The notes below the pieces were generated by a model that saw nothing but the letters and a program-made list of their open reading frames with translations, was not told where the DNA came from and ran no database searches. A stretch of 64,000 bases of DNA from JAVJRN01 sp040218415. Its GTDB lineage: Bacteria; Bacteroidota; Bacteroidia; Cytophagales; Cyclobacteriaceae. The stretch is taken from assembly GCA_040218415.1 (NCBI GenBank), contig JAVJRN010000075.1, positions 177,919 to 241,918 of the forward strand, in the 5' to 3' direction. Positions 1 through 9,637 of the stretch are shown one piece after another; position 1 is the first letter of the stretch, and every line of letters begins with the position of its first letter. Made by a program: the position numbers and the translations under genes.

Positions 1-399
1 TTGAAAGCTTCGACTTATGGAGGTGCTGGTAATAGAGATGCGACCAACCTAGATGTACTAGACCGATGGACTCCAGACAATCAGTCATCGAATATTCCTG
101 GATATACAACCACCAGTGTGCTCTACCGGCAGTCGAGCCAATGGATAGAAGATGGTAGTTATGTAAAACTGAGAAATGCAACATTGAAATATGATGTGCC
201 AGTAAAGAAACTCTCGTGGCTTAAAGGGGTATCGGATTTGTCTTTATTCCTAACCGCTCAAAATGCCCTTGTATTCACAAAGTACACAGGTTATGATCCT
301 GAGTCATTGTCTAATACCGGAGATAAGGCCGGAGGATTCGATGAAGGCGGTTACCCCATACCAAGAACCCTATTAACAGGAATTAACATCACCTTTTAA
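1..399 (+). CDS. SusC-like TonB-dependent receptor, C-terminal fragment (cut by window edge)
   Basis: Last 132 residues of an outer-membrane SusC/RagA-type beta-barrel; the gene continues left of the window, so the apparent TTG at base 1 is probably not its start. The fragment has the usual SusC ending: a 'DRWTPDNQSSNIPGY' stretch, 'WIEDGSYVKLRNATLKYDV', a 'LFLTAQNALVFTKYTGYDPE' strand and a terminal aromatic residue (…ITF) typical of barrel proteins recognised by the BAM machinery. It stops 9 bp before a susD gene, the standard SusC/SusD pairing. Family knowledge says the pair imports oligosaccharides through the outer membrane. Its substrate can only be inferred from the downstream GH128, sulfatase and GH2 genes. 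Confidence 0.9.
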   Translation: MKASTYGGAGNRDATNLDVLDRWTPDNQSSNIPGYTTTSVLYRQSSQWIEDGSYVKLRNATLKYDVPVKKLSWLKGVSDLSLFLTAQNALVFTKYTGYDPESLSNTGDKAGGFDEGGYPIPRTLLTGINITF

Positions 400-408
400 G
401 GTCTAATT

Positions 409-2022
409 ATGAAAAGATTATTTCAAATATTTGTATTAACAATTCTTTGTACAACTTTTTCATGTGTTGACTTAGAAGAAGAACCAATCAATCAGCTTAG
501 AACTAACTATTTCGAAAGTTTTGGCAGTTTGAGAGCAGCTGTCAATGGCACCTATACAGTATTGATCAGTGATGTATGGGAAAGATCCATTCAAGTAGGT
601 AGCTTCAGAGTACCACAAATGGGTGCCGATGATTTTACCACTTTGACAGGATCGAATAAGGAAGAGTGGAGACAGTTTGATCAGTTTTATCAAAGCTCCG
701 GAAATACACGACTTCAAAGATCAACTTGGGCATTGCTTTATGATGTCATCAGGCAAGCATCGTGGGACATAGAAGGAGCGGCCAGCTTGGAAGGAATAGT
801 AAATCAGGAGGCGATAGATCAAACAGTAGCCGAGTCTTATTTTTTGAGAGCTTGGTGTTATTTCTGGTTGGTCAGAACTTTCGGTGAGGTGCCAATTATT
901 ACCAGCACAGTCGTAAACGATGATATTTATGATGTTGAGAGACAAAGTGTTGCCTTGGTTTACGAACAAATACTTGCGGATTTAGATTTTGCCATTGAGC
1001 ATTTACCAGAAATACAATCAGATTATGGGTATGTCAACAAGTGGGCAGCAAAAGCCTACTTAGCAGAAGTGCATTTGACCATGGCTGGCTGGCCATTGAA
1101 TCAAACGGAGCATTATGCGATCGCTAGGGATATTTCAAGAGATGTCATCCAAAACAGTAGTTATCAATTGATGGACGATTTTGCTTCTATTTTTCAACCA
1201 GAAAACGAAGGAAACGAGGAGCTGATATGGTCAATATCACTTTGTCCCATTGATGCATGCGGTGGCGGTTATACAGGTTCTTGGACAGCAAAAGCAACCA
1301 AACCTGCCGAGCTCAATGGTTATCAGGATATGTATATAGAGTTGTCATTTTTTGAAAGATTTCCTGAGGGTGCCAGAAAAGATTTCACCATGCTTTCTAA
1401 TCTCAAAGTAGAAACGGGTAATCCAGCAGATCCCTCATACATTAGAAGGGTAGATGGATTAGAAGATAAGGAAATTTTCTACAACTACATTGATTACACC
1501 CAATTCACGACAGGTCATCCTTACTTGAAAAAATATTGGGGAGGCTTTTATGATACTACATTGGTGGCTGACGATCCTGCCCAGCCTGTTGATCCTCAAA
1601 GCCCAATGGATATACCTATGATGCGATTGGCCAAGGTATATTTAATGTATGCCGAAGCGCAGGCGAGAGCTGACGGAAGTCCTTCTGCCGAGTCATTTGA
1701 GTTTTTGAATCAAATCAGGAGAAGGGGTAAAGGTTACCCGATCGATTCGGTGGGTACAGAAGTAGATATTTTGCCAGGAACCTTGGGAACAGACGATTTT
1801 GTGAGAGCAGTCGTAGACGAAAAAGGATGGGAACTCGTGGGGGAATTGAACCGATGGTTTGATCTTGTGCGAACAGAGCGGGTAGAGGAAGTCAATGCGC
1901 TCAGAAGTCCTCTCGAACCATTGCCAATTCAAAATACGATCACAAAGCAATATTATATTGCGCCAATACCGGCAACCGAAATAGCCATAAACCCACGATT
2001 AACTCAAAATCCAGGATATTAA
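409..2022 (+). CDS. SusD/RagB-family glycan-binding lipoprotein
   Basis: 537 residues, the usual SusD size. The N-terminus is a lipoprotein signal with the lipobox cysteine at residue 19 (TTFSC), so it should be a surface lipoprotein capping the upstream SusC barrel. SusD hallmarks are the N-terminal 'FGSLRAAVNGTYT', the 'AESYFLRAWCYFWLVRTFGEVPI' helix region, 'LAKVYLMYAEAQARA' in the RagB half, 'ELVGELNRWFDLVRT' and the terminal 'IPATEIAINPRLTQNPGY'. It follows susC by 9 bp and precedes the GH128-like gene by 39 bp, so all are probably one transcript. The ligand cannot be read from sequence. Confidence 0.95.
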   Translation: MKRLFQIFVLTILCTTFSCVDLEEEPINQLRTNYFESFGSLRAAVNGTYTVLISDVWERSIQVGSFRVPQMGADDFTTLTGSNKEEWRQFDQFYQSSGNTRLQRSTWALLYDVIRQASWDIEGAASLEGIVNQEAIDQTVAESYFLRAWCYFWLVRTFGEVPIITSTVVNDDIYDVERQSVALVYEQILADLDFAIEHLPEIQSDYGYVNKWAAKAYLAEVHLTMAGWPLNQTEHYAIARDISRDVIQNSSYQLMDDFASIFQPENEGNEELIWSISLCPIDACGGGYTGSWTAKATKPAELNGYQDMYIELSFFERFPEGARKDFTMLSNLKVETGNPADPSYIRRVDGLEDKEIFYNYIDYTQFTTGHPYLKKYWGGFYDTTLVADDPAQPVDPQSPMDIPMMRLAKVYLMYAEAQARADGSPSAESFEFLNQIRRRGKGYPIDSVGTEVDILPGTLGTDDFVRAVVDEKGWELVGELNRWFDLVRTERVEEVNALRSPLEPLPIQNTITKQYYIAPIPATEIAINPRLTQNPGY

Positions 2023-2061
2023 TCCTTTTTACATTAAAAGAAATTCGAAAACCTTAGATTA

Positions 2062-4290
2062 ATGAATCATATGAAAAATAGCTTTTTGATTGTAATAATG
2101 ATGATGCTATCCTATGTGACTTATAGCCAAAGTCTTACATGGACTGGAAATGCAGATAACGACTTTTTTAATGAACTCAACTGGGTCGTTACTGGCACAG
2201 AAGAAAATCCCTCAGTGGGCAGTATTGATCCGGGAGTGGATATTGCTTTTAGCTTGAATATCTCCAATGCCAGCTTCGATCTTTCTGGTCAATCTATTTC
2301 CATGACTCCTTCCAATCTAGTTTTAACTATGAGCGCTTCGGAAGTTAAAATAGATGCTCTGAATTCGGGTAAAATCATTCTTGGCAATCAATCAACTTTA
2401 ACTTTAGCTTCTTCTACTCCCTTGGGTGAAGAAGGAATCTTAGACATTTCAGATAATCAAAGTTGGGTTAAGTTATTATCTGCAGATGGTTTCGTGGCTG
2501 ATTCGGTTTATTTAGACCATATCAAATCAAATGATCAATCCTTGACCTTAGGTACAGATGTAAGCATCAATCAATATTATTTCAATGGCTCATTAATTAG
2601 GCTTAAAGATGTCGATTATCAGCCTTTGACACTTTTTGATGGACAAGGCCAGTCAGGCGATTCTTTTGGAGTAACCAATTTCAAGGTATATAGTCGTAGC
2701 GAACTTGGGGATTTTGACAATCGAACTTCCTCATTTAGACTAGCGCGGGGTTATCAGGTAACTATGGCCATTTTCCAAAATGGTACAGGTAAAAGTCAAG
2801 TATATGTTGCCAGTGAAGAGGCATTAGATATTGATTTACCGCAGGCTTTGGACAATAACATTTCTTTTATTCGTGTAACGCCGTGGAACTGGGTCACCAA
2901 AAAGGGGGCTTCAGGCTTTGATAAAGACTTAAACCATACATGGGTTTACAATTGGAACAATAAGAGTGTTTCAACGCTGAATAAAGAGTATGCGCCTATG
3001 TCATGGGGCGGGGGCGGAGCAACCAATGCGGCCATCCTTGATTACCTGCAAATGGAAAATGTTACGCATGTAATGGGCTTCAATGAGTCGGACAATTGTA
3101 ATGATCAATCAGGTCAGTATGGTGGGTTGTGTCAGATAGAGGTGGCAGTGCCTACTTTCAAAAATTTGATGGGTTCCGGGCTTAGATTGGTTTCTCCATC
3201 TCCAAGAGAGAATGGCCCTTTCACTTGGTTGAAAGATTTCAGAGATGAGGCAAAAGCCACAGATGTAAGGTATGATGTTTTGGGTGTTCACTGGTATGAT
3301 TGGGGTGCTAATCCCGTGAATACTCCTTTTGAAGATCCTCAAAAAGTTTTTAATAGATTTAAAAATTATTTGGATAAGGTTTACGAAGAACACGGTTTGC
3401 CTATTTGGATTACAGAGTTCAACGCGAATGCCAATAGAGATGCTTCTGTTCATAGAGAATTCATGAAGCTCGCACTCCCTTATCTTGAAAGTTTAGAGTT
3501 TGTTGAGAGATACGATTATTTTTCTGTAAACCCTGCAGTTGCTGGTAATAGAGACGATATAGAATTTGGTGTCATGTTTAATTTGGAGGATGGTAGTATA
3601 ACTGAATTAGGAAAGATTTTTAGAGATCACATATCTACTCCAGCTTTACCTGAGGCTACTTGGTCATCGCCTACATTTCTGGCAGGTCTAGATGAAAAAA
3701 TTAACATTCGCATAGAGATTGCGCAAGATTCCCTTAAAGAAGGAAAGGCAATGTTTGTCAATGCTTATACAGACCGAGCTGTTGGAGCACCACAAACTTT
3801 TTCTTTCGAAATAGAAAATGCGGGTGAGGATCAGTTTCAATTTAGAGATACGGAAATAATGATTCCAGAAGGAGGAATTTCTGCCGAAACGGTATTGACC
3901 TTGATCAATGATGACTTGGTCGAAGATACCATTGAGGTAAAATTGATCATCAATGCTTTGTCAGATGGCATTCAGTTTGAGGATACTGAGATAACATTAT
4001 TCTTCGTAAATGACGACCAACCGGTGGTAGTTGTTGAGCCAGTTTTAGGAACATCATCCGAATATTCTTTTGATATCTGGCCTAATCCGGCATCTGAAAA
4101 ACTCAATATTGGAAATACTTCTAAAGATATTGCCTCTATCCAACTGCTTTCGCTGGATGGCAAAAGCTTTGATCTGAGATATAATGCGCAAAGCCAATGG
4201 GATATTTCCAAGTTTACTGCAGGTGTGTATATTTTGAAAATAAAAACTATTGATGGAGCTACCCAGACACAGCGAATCGTCATTGAATAG
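2062..4290 (+). CDS. GH128-like (Asl1-like) secreted glycoside hydrolase with T9SS sorting domain
   Basis: 742 residues. A signal peptide (hydrophobic to about residue 22) is followed by an unrecognised beta-rich region (about 25-260). An Asl1-like TIM-barrel follows (about 265-520), with 'PMSWGGGG', 'HVMGFNESD', 'YDVLGVHWYDWG' and 'LPIWITEFNANANR'. By comparison with GH128 endo-beta-1,3-glucanases, E342 (in FNESD; most relatives have FNEPD) would be the acid/base and E452 (in ITEF) the nucleophile. Next is a Calx-beta-like region (about 545-655) and a C-terminal type A T9SS domain starting near 'FDIWPNPASEKLNI' (about 669), so the enzyme is likely exported to the cell surface. Beta-1,3-glucan is the known family substrate, but the sulfatase and beta-galactosidase downstream make a galactan-type target possible. 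An alternative start is M4 at 2071. Confidence 0.8.
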   Translation: MNHMKNSFLIVIMMMLSYVTYSQSLTWTGNADNDFFNELNWVVTGTEENPSVGSIDPGVDIAFSLNISNASFDLSGQSISMTPSNLVLTMSASEVKIDALNSGKIILGNQSTLTLASSTPLGEEGILDISDNQSWVKLLSADGFVADSVYLDHIKSNDQSLTLGTDVSINQYYFNGSLIRLKDVDYQPLTLFDGQGQSGDSFGVTNFKVYSRSELGDFDNRTSSFRLARGYQVTMAIFQNGTGKSQVYVASEEALDIDLPQALDNNISFIRVTPWNWVTKKGASGFDKDLNHTWVYNWNNKSVSTLNKEYAPMSWGGGGATNAAILDYLQMENVTHVMGFNESDNCNDQSGQYGGLCQIEVAVPTFKNLMGSGLRLVSPSPRENGPFTWLKDFRDEAKATDVRYDVLGVHWYDWGANPVNTPFEDPQKVFNRFKNYLDKVYEEHGLPIWITEFNANANRDASVHREFMKLALPYLESLEFVERYDYFSVNPAVAGNRDDIEFGVMFNLEDGSITELGKIFRDHISTPALPEATWSSPTFLAGLDEKINIRIEIAQDSLKEGKAMFVNAYTDRAVGAPQTFSFEIENAGEDQFQFRDTEIMIPEGGISAETVLTLINDDLVEDTIEVKLIINALSDGIQFEDTEITLFFVNDDQPVVVVEPVLGTSSEYSFDIWPNPASEKLNIGNTSKDIASIQLLSLDGKSFDLRYNAQSQWDISKFTAGVYILKIKTIDGATQTQRIVIE

Positions 4291-4484
4291 TGCAGCCTGT
4301 TATGACTATTAGATGTATATGTTTTGTCTATTTATTGCATTTGCATTTTTCAGACTCAGAAACGATGTATTACGATCAAAGATAGTGGTAGATTCAAGGA
4401 AAATTTATGCTTTTATTCCAGCTATTTAATGACTAACTATTGCCTATAATTAACGGTGAACCTTGACCAAAACCCAACTATATT

Positions 4485-6026
4485 ATGACATCTCTTAAAG
4501 GCCTATTCATTTTTGTGACAGCTACTTTCTTGTTGTCTTGCCAAAATCAGGAACAACAAGTTGTGGAAGCCGCAAAACCTAATGTCATCATTTTTTATGT
4601 CGATGATCTGGGCTATGGAGATTTGAGCTGTTACGGAGCATCCAAAGTTGCTACGCCGAATGTTGATAAACTCGCGGAAAATGGTTTGAAATTAACTGAT
4701 GCACACAGCACTTCGGCAACTTGTACACCTTCGCGATATTCTTTGCTCACTGGTGAATACGCTTTCAGGAATAATGCAGCTATACTTCCTGGGGATGCGC
4801 CATTGTTGATCTCGCCACGCAAACCAACATTGCCGAAAATGTTGCAAAAAGCAGGTTACAAAACGGCTGTTGTTGGGAAATGGCATCTAGGATTAGGCGA
4901 TGGAAATATTGACTGGAATGGAGATGTGAAGCCCGGCCCACTGGAAATAGGCTTTGACTATAGCTTTTTGCTACCTTCTACCGGCGACCGAGTCCCATCG
5001 GTGTATTTGGAGAATTATCGTGTGGTTGGCTTAGCGGAAGGAGATTCTTTAAAAGTGAGTTACAATAAAAAAATCGGAAATCGTCCCACTGGGAAAGAAA
5101 ACCCTGAACTTCTTAGATATAAGGCAGATCCTCAGCACAGCAACTCAATTATCAACGGCGTAAGCAGAATTGGCTTTATGGCTGGGGGACAGTCTGCAGA
5201 ATGGGTAGATGAGGATTTTCCTAATCAGTTTGTAAGTAAAGCCGAAAAGTTTATTGACTCCTCAGGTGATGCTCCTTTTTTCCTATTCTTTTCATTTCAT
5301 GATATTCATGTTCCCCGATTGCCAATGAAGCAGTTTCAAGGTAAATCAAGTATGGGGCCAAGAGGTGACGCAATTCTACAGATGGACTGGACAGTCGGTC
5401 AGATCATGGCGCTGCTAGAAGCACGAGGCATTGACGAAAATACCATCGTCATTTTTACGAGTGACAATGGGCCTGTGATCAATGATGGCTATGCTGACGA
5501 AGCAGTTAAAAAACTTGGGGAACACGATCCCACAGGAGGATTCAGTGGTGGAAAATACAGTGCTTTGGAAGCAGGTACACGTGTGCCCACCATCTTGAAA
5601 TGGTCTCCAAAAATTAAAAGCGGAGAAGCTGACTTGCTTTTTTCACAAGTAGACATTTATGCATCTCTTGCATCTCTTTTGAATGTAAATCTGGACAAAC
5701 GTGAAGCTATTGATAGCCAAGATCTATCTGGGGTGCTTTCGGGATCTGATTTGAAAGGACGCACAACGATGATAGAAGAGTCGGAAACGCTCGCACTTAG
5801 AAAAGGAAATTGGAAATATATCCGGGCAGTAGATAAAAATATAAAGTACCCCGTTTGGATAGAAAAAACCAAAAAAATTGAGGATGGATTATCGACAGAA
5901 GCTCAATTGTTTAATCTTGATGTTGATCCCACAGAAAGTGACAATGTAGCGCAAGAATACCCTGCGCAAGTTGCTGAAATGCATCAAATCATTGCTGATA
6001 TTGAACTTCGGAATTCACGAGATTAA
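4485..6026 (+). CDS. Family S1 sulfatase, lipoprotein
   Basis: 513 residues. The lipoprotein signal ends 'FLLSC' (cysteine 19). The S1 (arylsulfatase) core begins 'PNVIIFYVDDLGYGDLSCYG', which supplies the calcium-binding aspartates. The catalytic signature 'CTPSR' has C80 as the residue converted to formylglycine, followed by the usual 'SLLTGEY'. 'VGKWHLG', 'FFSFHDIHVPR' and 'FTSDNGPVIND' are the expected lysine/histidine and metal-site motifs. It should remove sulfate esters from imported or surface-bound glycan in the periplasm or at the membrane. It lies 194 bp after the GH128-like gene and 37 bp before the GH2 gene. A separate maturase (anaerobic SME or FGE) is needed and is not in this window. 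The sulfatase subfamily was not assigned. Confidence 0.92.
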   Translation: MTSLKGLFIFVTATFLLSCQNQEQQVVEAAKPNVIIFYVDDLGYGDLSCYGASKVATPNVDKLAENGLKLTDAHSTSATCTPSRYSLLTGEYAFRNNAAILPGDAPLLISPRKPTLPKMLQKAGYKTAVVGKWHLGLGDGNIDWNGDVKPGPLEIGFDYSFLLPSTGDRVPSVYLENYRVVGLAEGDSLKVSYNKKIGNRPTGKENPELLRYKADPQHSNSIINGVSRIGFMAGGQSAEWVDEDFPNQFVSKAEKFIDSSGDAPFFLFFSFHDIHVPRLPMKQFQGKSSMGPRGDAILQMDWTVGQIMALLEARGIDENTIVIFTSDNGPVINDGYADEAVKKLGEHDPTGGFSGGKYSALEAGTRVPTILKWSPKIKSGEADLLFSQVDIYASLASLLNVNLDKREAIDSQDLSGVLSGSDLKGRTTMIEESETLALRKGNWKYIRAVDKNIKYPVWIEKTKKIEDGLSTEAQLFNLDVDPTESDNVAQEYPAQVAEMHQIIADIELRNSRD

Positions 6027-6063
6027 TTACCTTCAAGAAATTTTAGCCCTCAACAAAAAGAAC

Positions 6064-9000
6064 ATGCGTTTAAATTCTATACCTTCTTTAAAATATTGGC
6101 TTACCCTTAAACTACTCGTTTTGACGATGCTATCACAAGCGCAGGAGCGTCCCGACTGGGAAAATCCGGAGGTATTTGAAAGGAACAAATTAGATGCAAG
6201 AGCTACTTTTTATCATTTTTCAGAGGCTGATCTAGTTGATAAAACCTGGCAAGAGTCTGAAAATTACCAATCTTTAAATGGTCTTTGGAAATTTAATTGG
6301 ACGAAGAGCCCCGACTATAGACCTATAGATTTTTACAAGCCAAACTACGATGTATCTCGATGGGCTGAGATCACCGTGCCTGGCAACTGGGAGCTGCAAG
6401 GCTATGGCATTCCTATTTACACCAATGTTAAATACGTTTTTCCAGCAAATCCGCCTTTTATACCTCACGATTACAATCCTGTGGGCAGTTACAAAAGGAC
6501 TTTCTCTATTCCAGAAAACTGGATAGACCAAAAAGTTACTTTACATTTCGGAGCGGTCAGAAGCGCTTTTTACGTCTGGGTAAATGGCGAAAAAGTAGGT
6601 TATAGCCAAGGCAGCAAGTTGCCTGCCGAGTTTGATATTACTCATTTTTTGATAAAAGGAGAAAATCAATTGGCTGTAGAAATTTACCGCTGGTCAGATG
6701 CCAGTTACATCGAAGATCAGGATTTTTGGAGGTTGAGCGGTATGGATCGCGATGTATATATGTACGCCACACCAAAAACATATATCGAAGACTTTACGGT
6801 TATGGCCGGTTTAGATCCAACATATGTTGATGGAAAACTGTCGCTAGATGTTTCTCTGAACAATACCAGCAACCTACGAGCAAATACTACGGTAGAAGTG
6901 CAACTGAAAGATGGGGAAAAGGTCATTTATGAAGATACAAAAGCCATAGAAGTAAAAGCCAAAAACAATACAAGCATCAACTTCACTAAGACGATAGGAA
7001 ACGTAAAACCTTGGACAGCAGAGACACCCAACTTGTACTCGCTCATTATTGTAGAAAAAGACGCAAAAGGAAAGGTGCTCGATGCTACCAGTAGGTTGAT
7101 TGGCTTCCGATCTGTAGAAATTAAGAACAGTCAATTGCTTGTCAACGGTGTTGCGATTTATTTAAAAGGGGTCAATCTTCATGACCATAGCGATACCTCA
7201 GGCCATGTGATTGATCCGGAATTGACCAAGTTGGATATGCAGATCATGAAGCAAAACAACATCAATGCCATCAGGTGTAGCCATTATCCTAAAGATCCAC
7301 ATTTCTATGAGATGGCTGATAAATATGGTTTTTATGTTATAGATGAAGCCAATATCGAAACTCATGGAATGGGCACCACCAACCAAGGTTTAGATAATAA
7401 TGAAAAGAAAAAAGCCATACATCCGGCTTATTTACCCGAATGGAAAGAAGCGCACTTAGCCAGAACGAAGAGAATGTACGAGCGCGATAAGAATCACCCA
7501 TCGGTCATTATTTGGTCACTTGGAAATGAAGCGGGCAATGGCGATAATTTTTATGCGACCTACGATTATCTCAAAAGCGTAGACCCAACACGACCTGTAC
7601 AATACGAAGGAGCAACTGGCTACGAAAATACCGACATTCAAGCACCTATGTATGCCAGAATGGGGAAAATGAAAGCATACTTAGAATCAGGAGGCACAAG
7701 ACCATTCATTCAATGCGAATATGCGCATGCCATGGGCAATAGCGTCGGAAATCTTCAAGACTATTGGGACTTAATAGAAGCCCATGATATTTTCCAAGGC
7801 GGTTTTATTTGGGATTGGGTTGATCAGGGATTGCTTACCAAAAATGAAAATGGAGAAGAATACTGGGCTTATGGCGGAGACTTGGGCGGAGCAGATCTTC
7901 AGAATGACAACAACTTTTGCCTGAATGGAATTGTAAATCCAGACCGCACGGCACATCCGGCATTGTTCGAAGTAAAAAAAGTGTATCAATACATCAAGTT
8001 TAAGAATTACGATTTGGAAACCGGAGAACTTACCGTTTACAATGGCTATGACTTCATCAACCTTGATCAATTTGTTTTTAACTACCAGCTATTTAAAAAT
8101 GGATTGCAGGTTGCCGAAGGAGGTTTACCATCATTCTCCTTGGCGCCTCACACAAGCCAAACTTTGCCATTAAAAATTACCGATGAGGTTACGGATCAAG
8201 CAGAATACAGGCTACAAATCTTCGCCTCAACGAAAGAATCACAACCGTTATTAGAAAAAGGGCACTTGCTGGCCAAAGCAGAATTTGACCTTACTCCGCC
8301 TGTTTTTGAGTCGTTTGGCTGTGATGTTGCTTCGAAAATTTTGGTGGAAACAAGTGGGAATCAAACCTTATTCAGTAACGATAATTTCAAAATCACTTTC
8401 GACAATCAAAAAGGTGAGCTTATTTCGTTAGATTATGGCTTTGGCAATGTGATCAAAAATGGACCAAAAGCTAATTTCTGGAGAGCGCCTACCGATAACG
8501 ACTTTGGCTTTAAAATGCCGGTAAAAAGGAAGGTCTGGAAAACGGCAAGTCAAGAGCAGAGATTAACTTCTTTCGAGGTGTTTAATGCCACAAAACCTGA
8601 GAAAAAAATCACTAAAGGCAAGATCAAAGGGTGCTATGCCGTGGTGGAAACGAAATACGCATTAGATGCTGTAAAAGGTATTGCTACAATTATTTATGAA
8701 ATAAACGGAGAAGGTGAAATAAAAGTAACAATGGAGGTGAATAACTTCGCTGATGGCGTGCCAAACCTACCGCGACTCGGAACAAACTGGTCGGTGAGTG
8801 AAACCCTGAGTCAAGTCAATTGGTACGGACGTGGACCTCACGAAAATTACCAAGACCGGTTTACGAGTGCATTCGTTAATCAATATTCAGCTTCGGTGGA
8901 TGAGCTTTACTTTCCATACATCAGGCCCCAGGAAAACGGATACCGTACAGATACACGTTGGATGACTTTGAAGAATGATAAAAATCAGGGAATTCGTATC

Positions 9001-9246
9001 ACCGCGATGGATCAACTTTTTGGATTCTCAGCGTTGAAATATTCCATAGATGATTTCGATGAGGGAGAAGCGAAGATCAACCGTCATACTACAGATTTGG
9101 AGGAAAAAGACTTTATCAATCTCAACATAGATTTGATGCAGATGGGCGTAGGAGGAGATACAAGCTGGGGTGCCCAGGCTTTACCAAAATACCAGATCAA
9201 GCCAGGACAGTACAAATTTTCTTATGTCATTGCTCCCATGAAGTAG
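6064..9246 (+). CDS. GH2 beta-galactosidase (LacZ-type), secreted
   Basis: 1060 residues from the ATG at 6064; an in-frame ATG at 5971 lies inside the sulfatase gene and gives no signal peptide, while 6064 starts a clear one ending 'TMLSQAQE'. Domains are an N-terminal sugar-binding jelly roll (about 50-215, 'NGLWKFNW', 'TVPGNWELQGYGIPIYTN'), an immunoglobulin-like domain, a TIM barrel (about 325-620) and the C-terminal Bgal_small_N-type supersandwich (about 780-1055, 'FWRAPTDNDFG', 'WYGRGPHENYQDR'). Catalytic residues by homology are E489 (acid/base, in SLGNEAGN) and E552 (nucleophile, in IQCEYAHAMGNS). The length and the last domain match classic LacZ-type exo-beta-galactosidases. It probably releases galactose in the periplasm from oligosaccharides produced by the neighbouring enzymes. 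Confidence 0.93.
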   Translation: MRLNSIPSLKYWLTLKLLVLTMLSQAQERPDWENPEVFERNKLDARATFYHFSEADLVDKTWQESENYQSLNGLWKFNWTKSPDYRPIDFYKPNYDVSRWAEITVPGNWELQGYGIPIYTNVKYVFPANPPFIPHDYNPVGSYKRTFSIPENWIDQKVTLHFGAVRSAFYVWVNGEKVGYSQGSKLPAEFDITHFLIKGENQLAVEIYRWSDASYIEDQDFWRLSGMDRDVYMYATPKTYIEDFTVMAGLDPTYVDGKLSLDVSLNNTSNLRANTTVEVQLKDGEKVIYEDTKAIEVKAKNNTSINFTKTIGNVKPWTAETPNLYSLIIVEKDAKGKVLDATSRLIGFRSVEIKNSQLLVNGVAIYLKGVNLHDHSDTSGHVIDPELTKLDMQIMKQNNINAIRCSHYPKDPHFYEMADKYGFYVIDEANIETHGMGTTNQGLDNNEKKKAIHPAYLPEWKEAHLARTKRMYERDKNHPSVIIWSLGNEAGNGDNFYATYDYLKSVDPTRPVQYEGATGYENTDIQAPMYARMGKMKAYLESGGTRPFIQCEYAHAMGNSVGNLQDYWDLIEAHDIFQGGFIWDWVDQGLLTKNENGEEYWAYGGDLGGADLQNDNNFCLNGIVNPDRTAHPALFEVKKVYQYIKFKNYDLETGELTVYNGYDFINLDQFVFNYQLFKNGLQVAEGGLPSFSLAPHTSQTLPLKITDEVTDQAEYRLQIFASTKESQPLLEKGHLLAKAEFDLTPPVFESFGCDVASKILVETSGNQTLFSNDNFKITFDNQKGELISLDYGFGNVIKNGPKANFWRAPTDNDFGFKMPVKRKVWKTASQEQRLTSFEVFNATKPEKKITKGKIKGCYAVVETKYALDAVKGIATIIYEINGEGEIKVTMEVNNFADGVPNLPRLGTNWSVSETLSQVNWYGRGPHENYQDRFTSAFVNQYSASVDELYFPYIRPQENGYRTDTRWMTLKNDKNQGIRITAMDQLFGFSALKYSIDDFDEGEAKINRHTTDLEEKDFINLNIDLMQMGVGGDTSWGAQALPKYQIKPGQYKFSYVIAPMK

Positions 9247-9637
9247 CCTATCCGTCCAAAGGGGACTCATGTTTTTTTGAAATTTTCAGTAGTGCTTTTT
9301 CCCTTTTGCTGTTTTTGTTGAACTCAGAGATAGTTATGAGTCTGGGCTTTAAATAAGATTCTTTATATGCAATCTTTTTCTCTTTTGACAAAAACATAAA
9401 GTTTTTTGGAATAATTGTGCGACGAGAAGCACTTCAATCCCTCATATCGAATAAAGCCAAAGCAGTTAGATGAACAACACATGATCATGGAATTAAATGA
9501 TCAACGGCTCACTATTGCGCCTTAAACCTAAAATTGGTTCATATATCCCAGCGGATGAATTATTTGAACCCCTTGTAAAAGGGTGGTTAAACTTACTTAG
9601 CCTTCCAAATAACAAGAGATAATTAAATTTTAGGAAC
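9247..9637. other. Intergenic region, 391 bp, nothing recognised
   Basis: Separates the GH2 gene from the next T9SS protein gene. It is AT-rich, without a convincing ORF or U-tailed hairpin. Only a weak 5-bp stem was seen near 9570-9590 (CCCTT…AAGGG). The size suggests that the downstream gene has its own promoter, but no clear Bacteroidota -33/-7 pair could be assigned. Confidence 0.5.

Noticed and set aside
5971..6063. Upstream start for the GH2 beta-galactosidase
   Set aside because: Lies within the sulfatase coding region and hides the clear signal peptide that begins at 6064.
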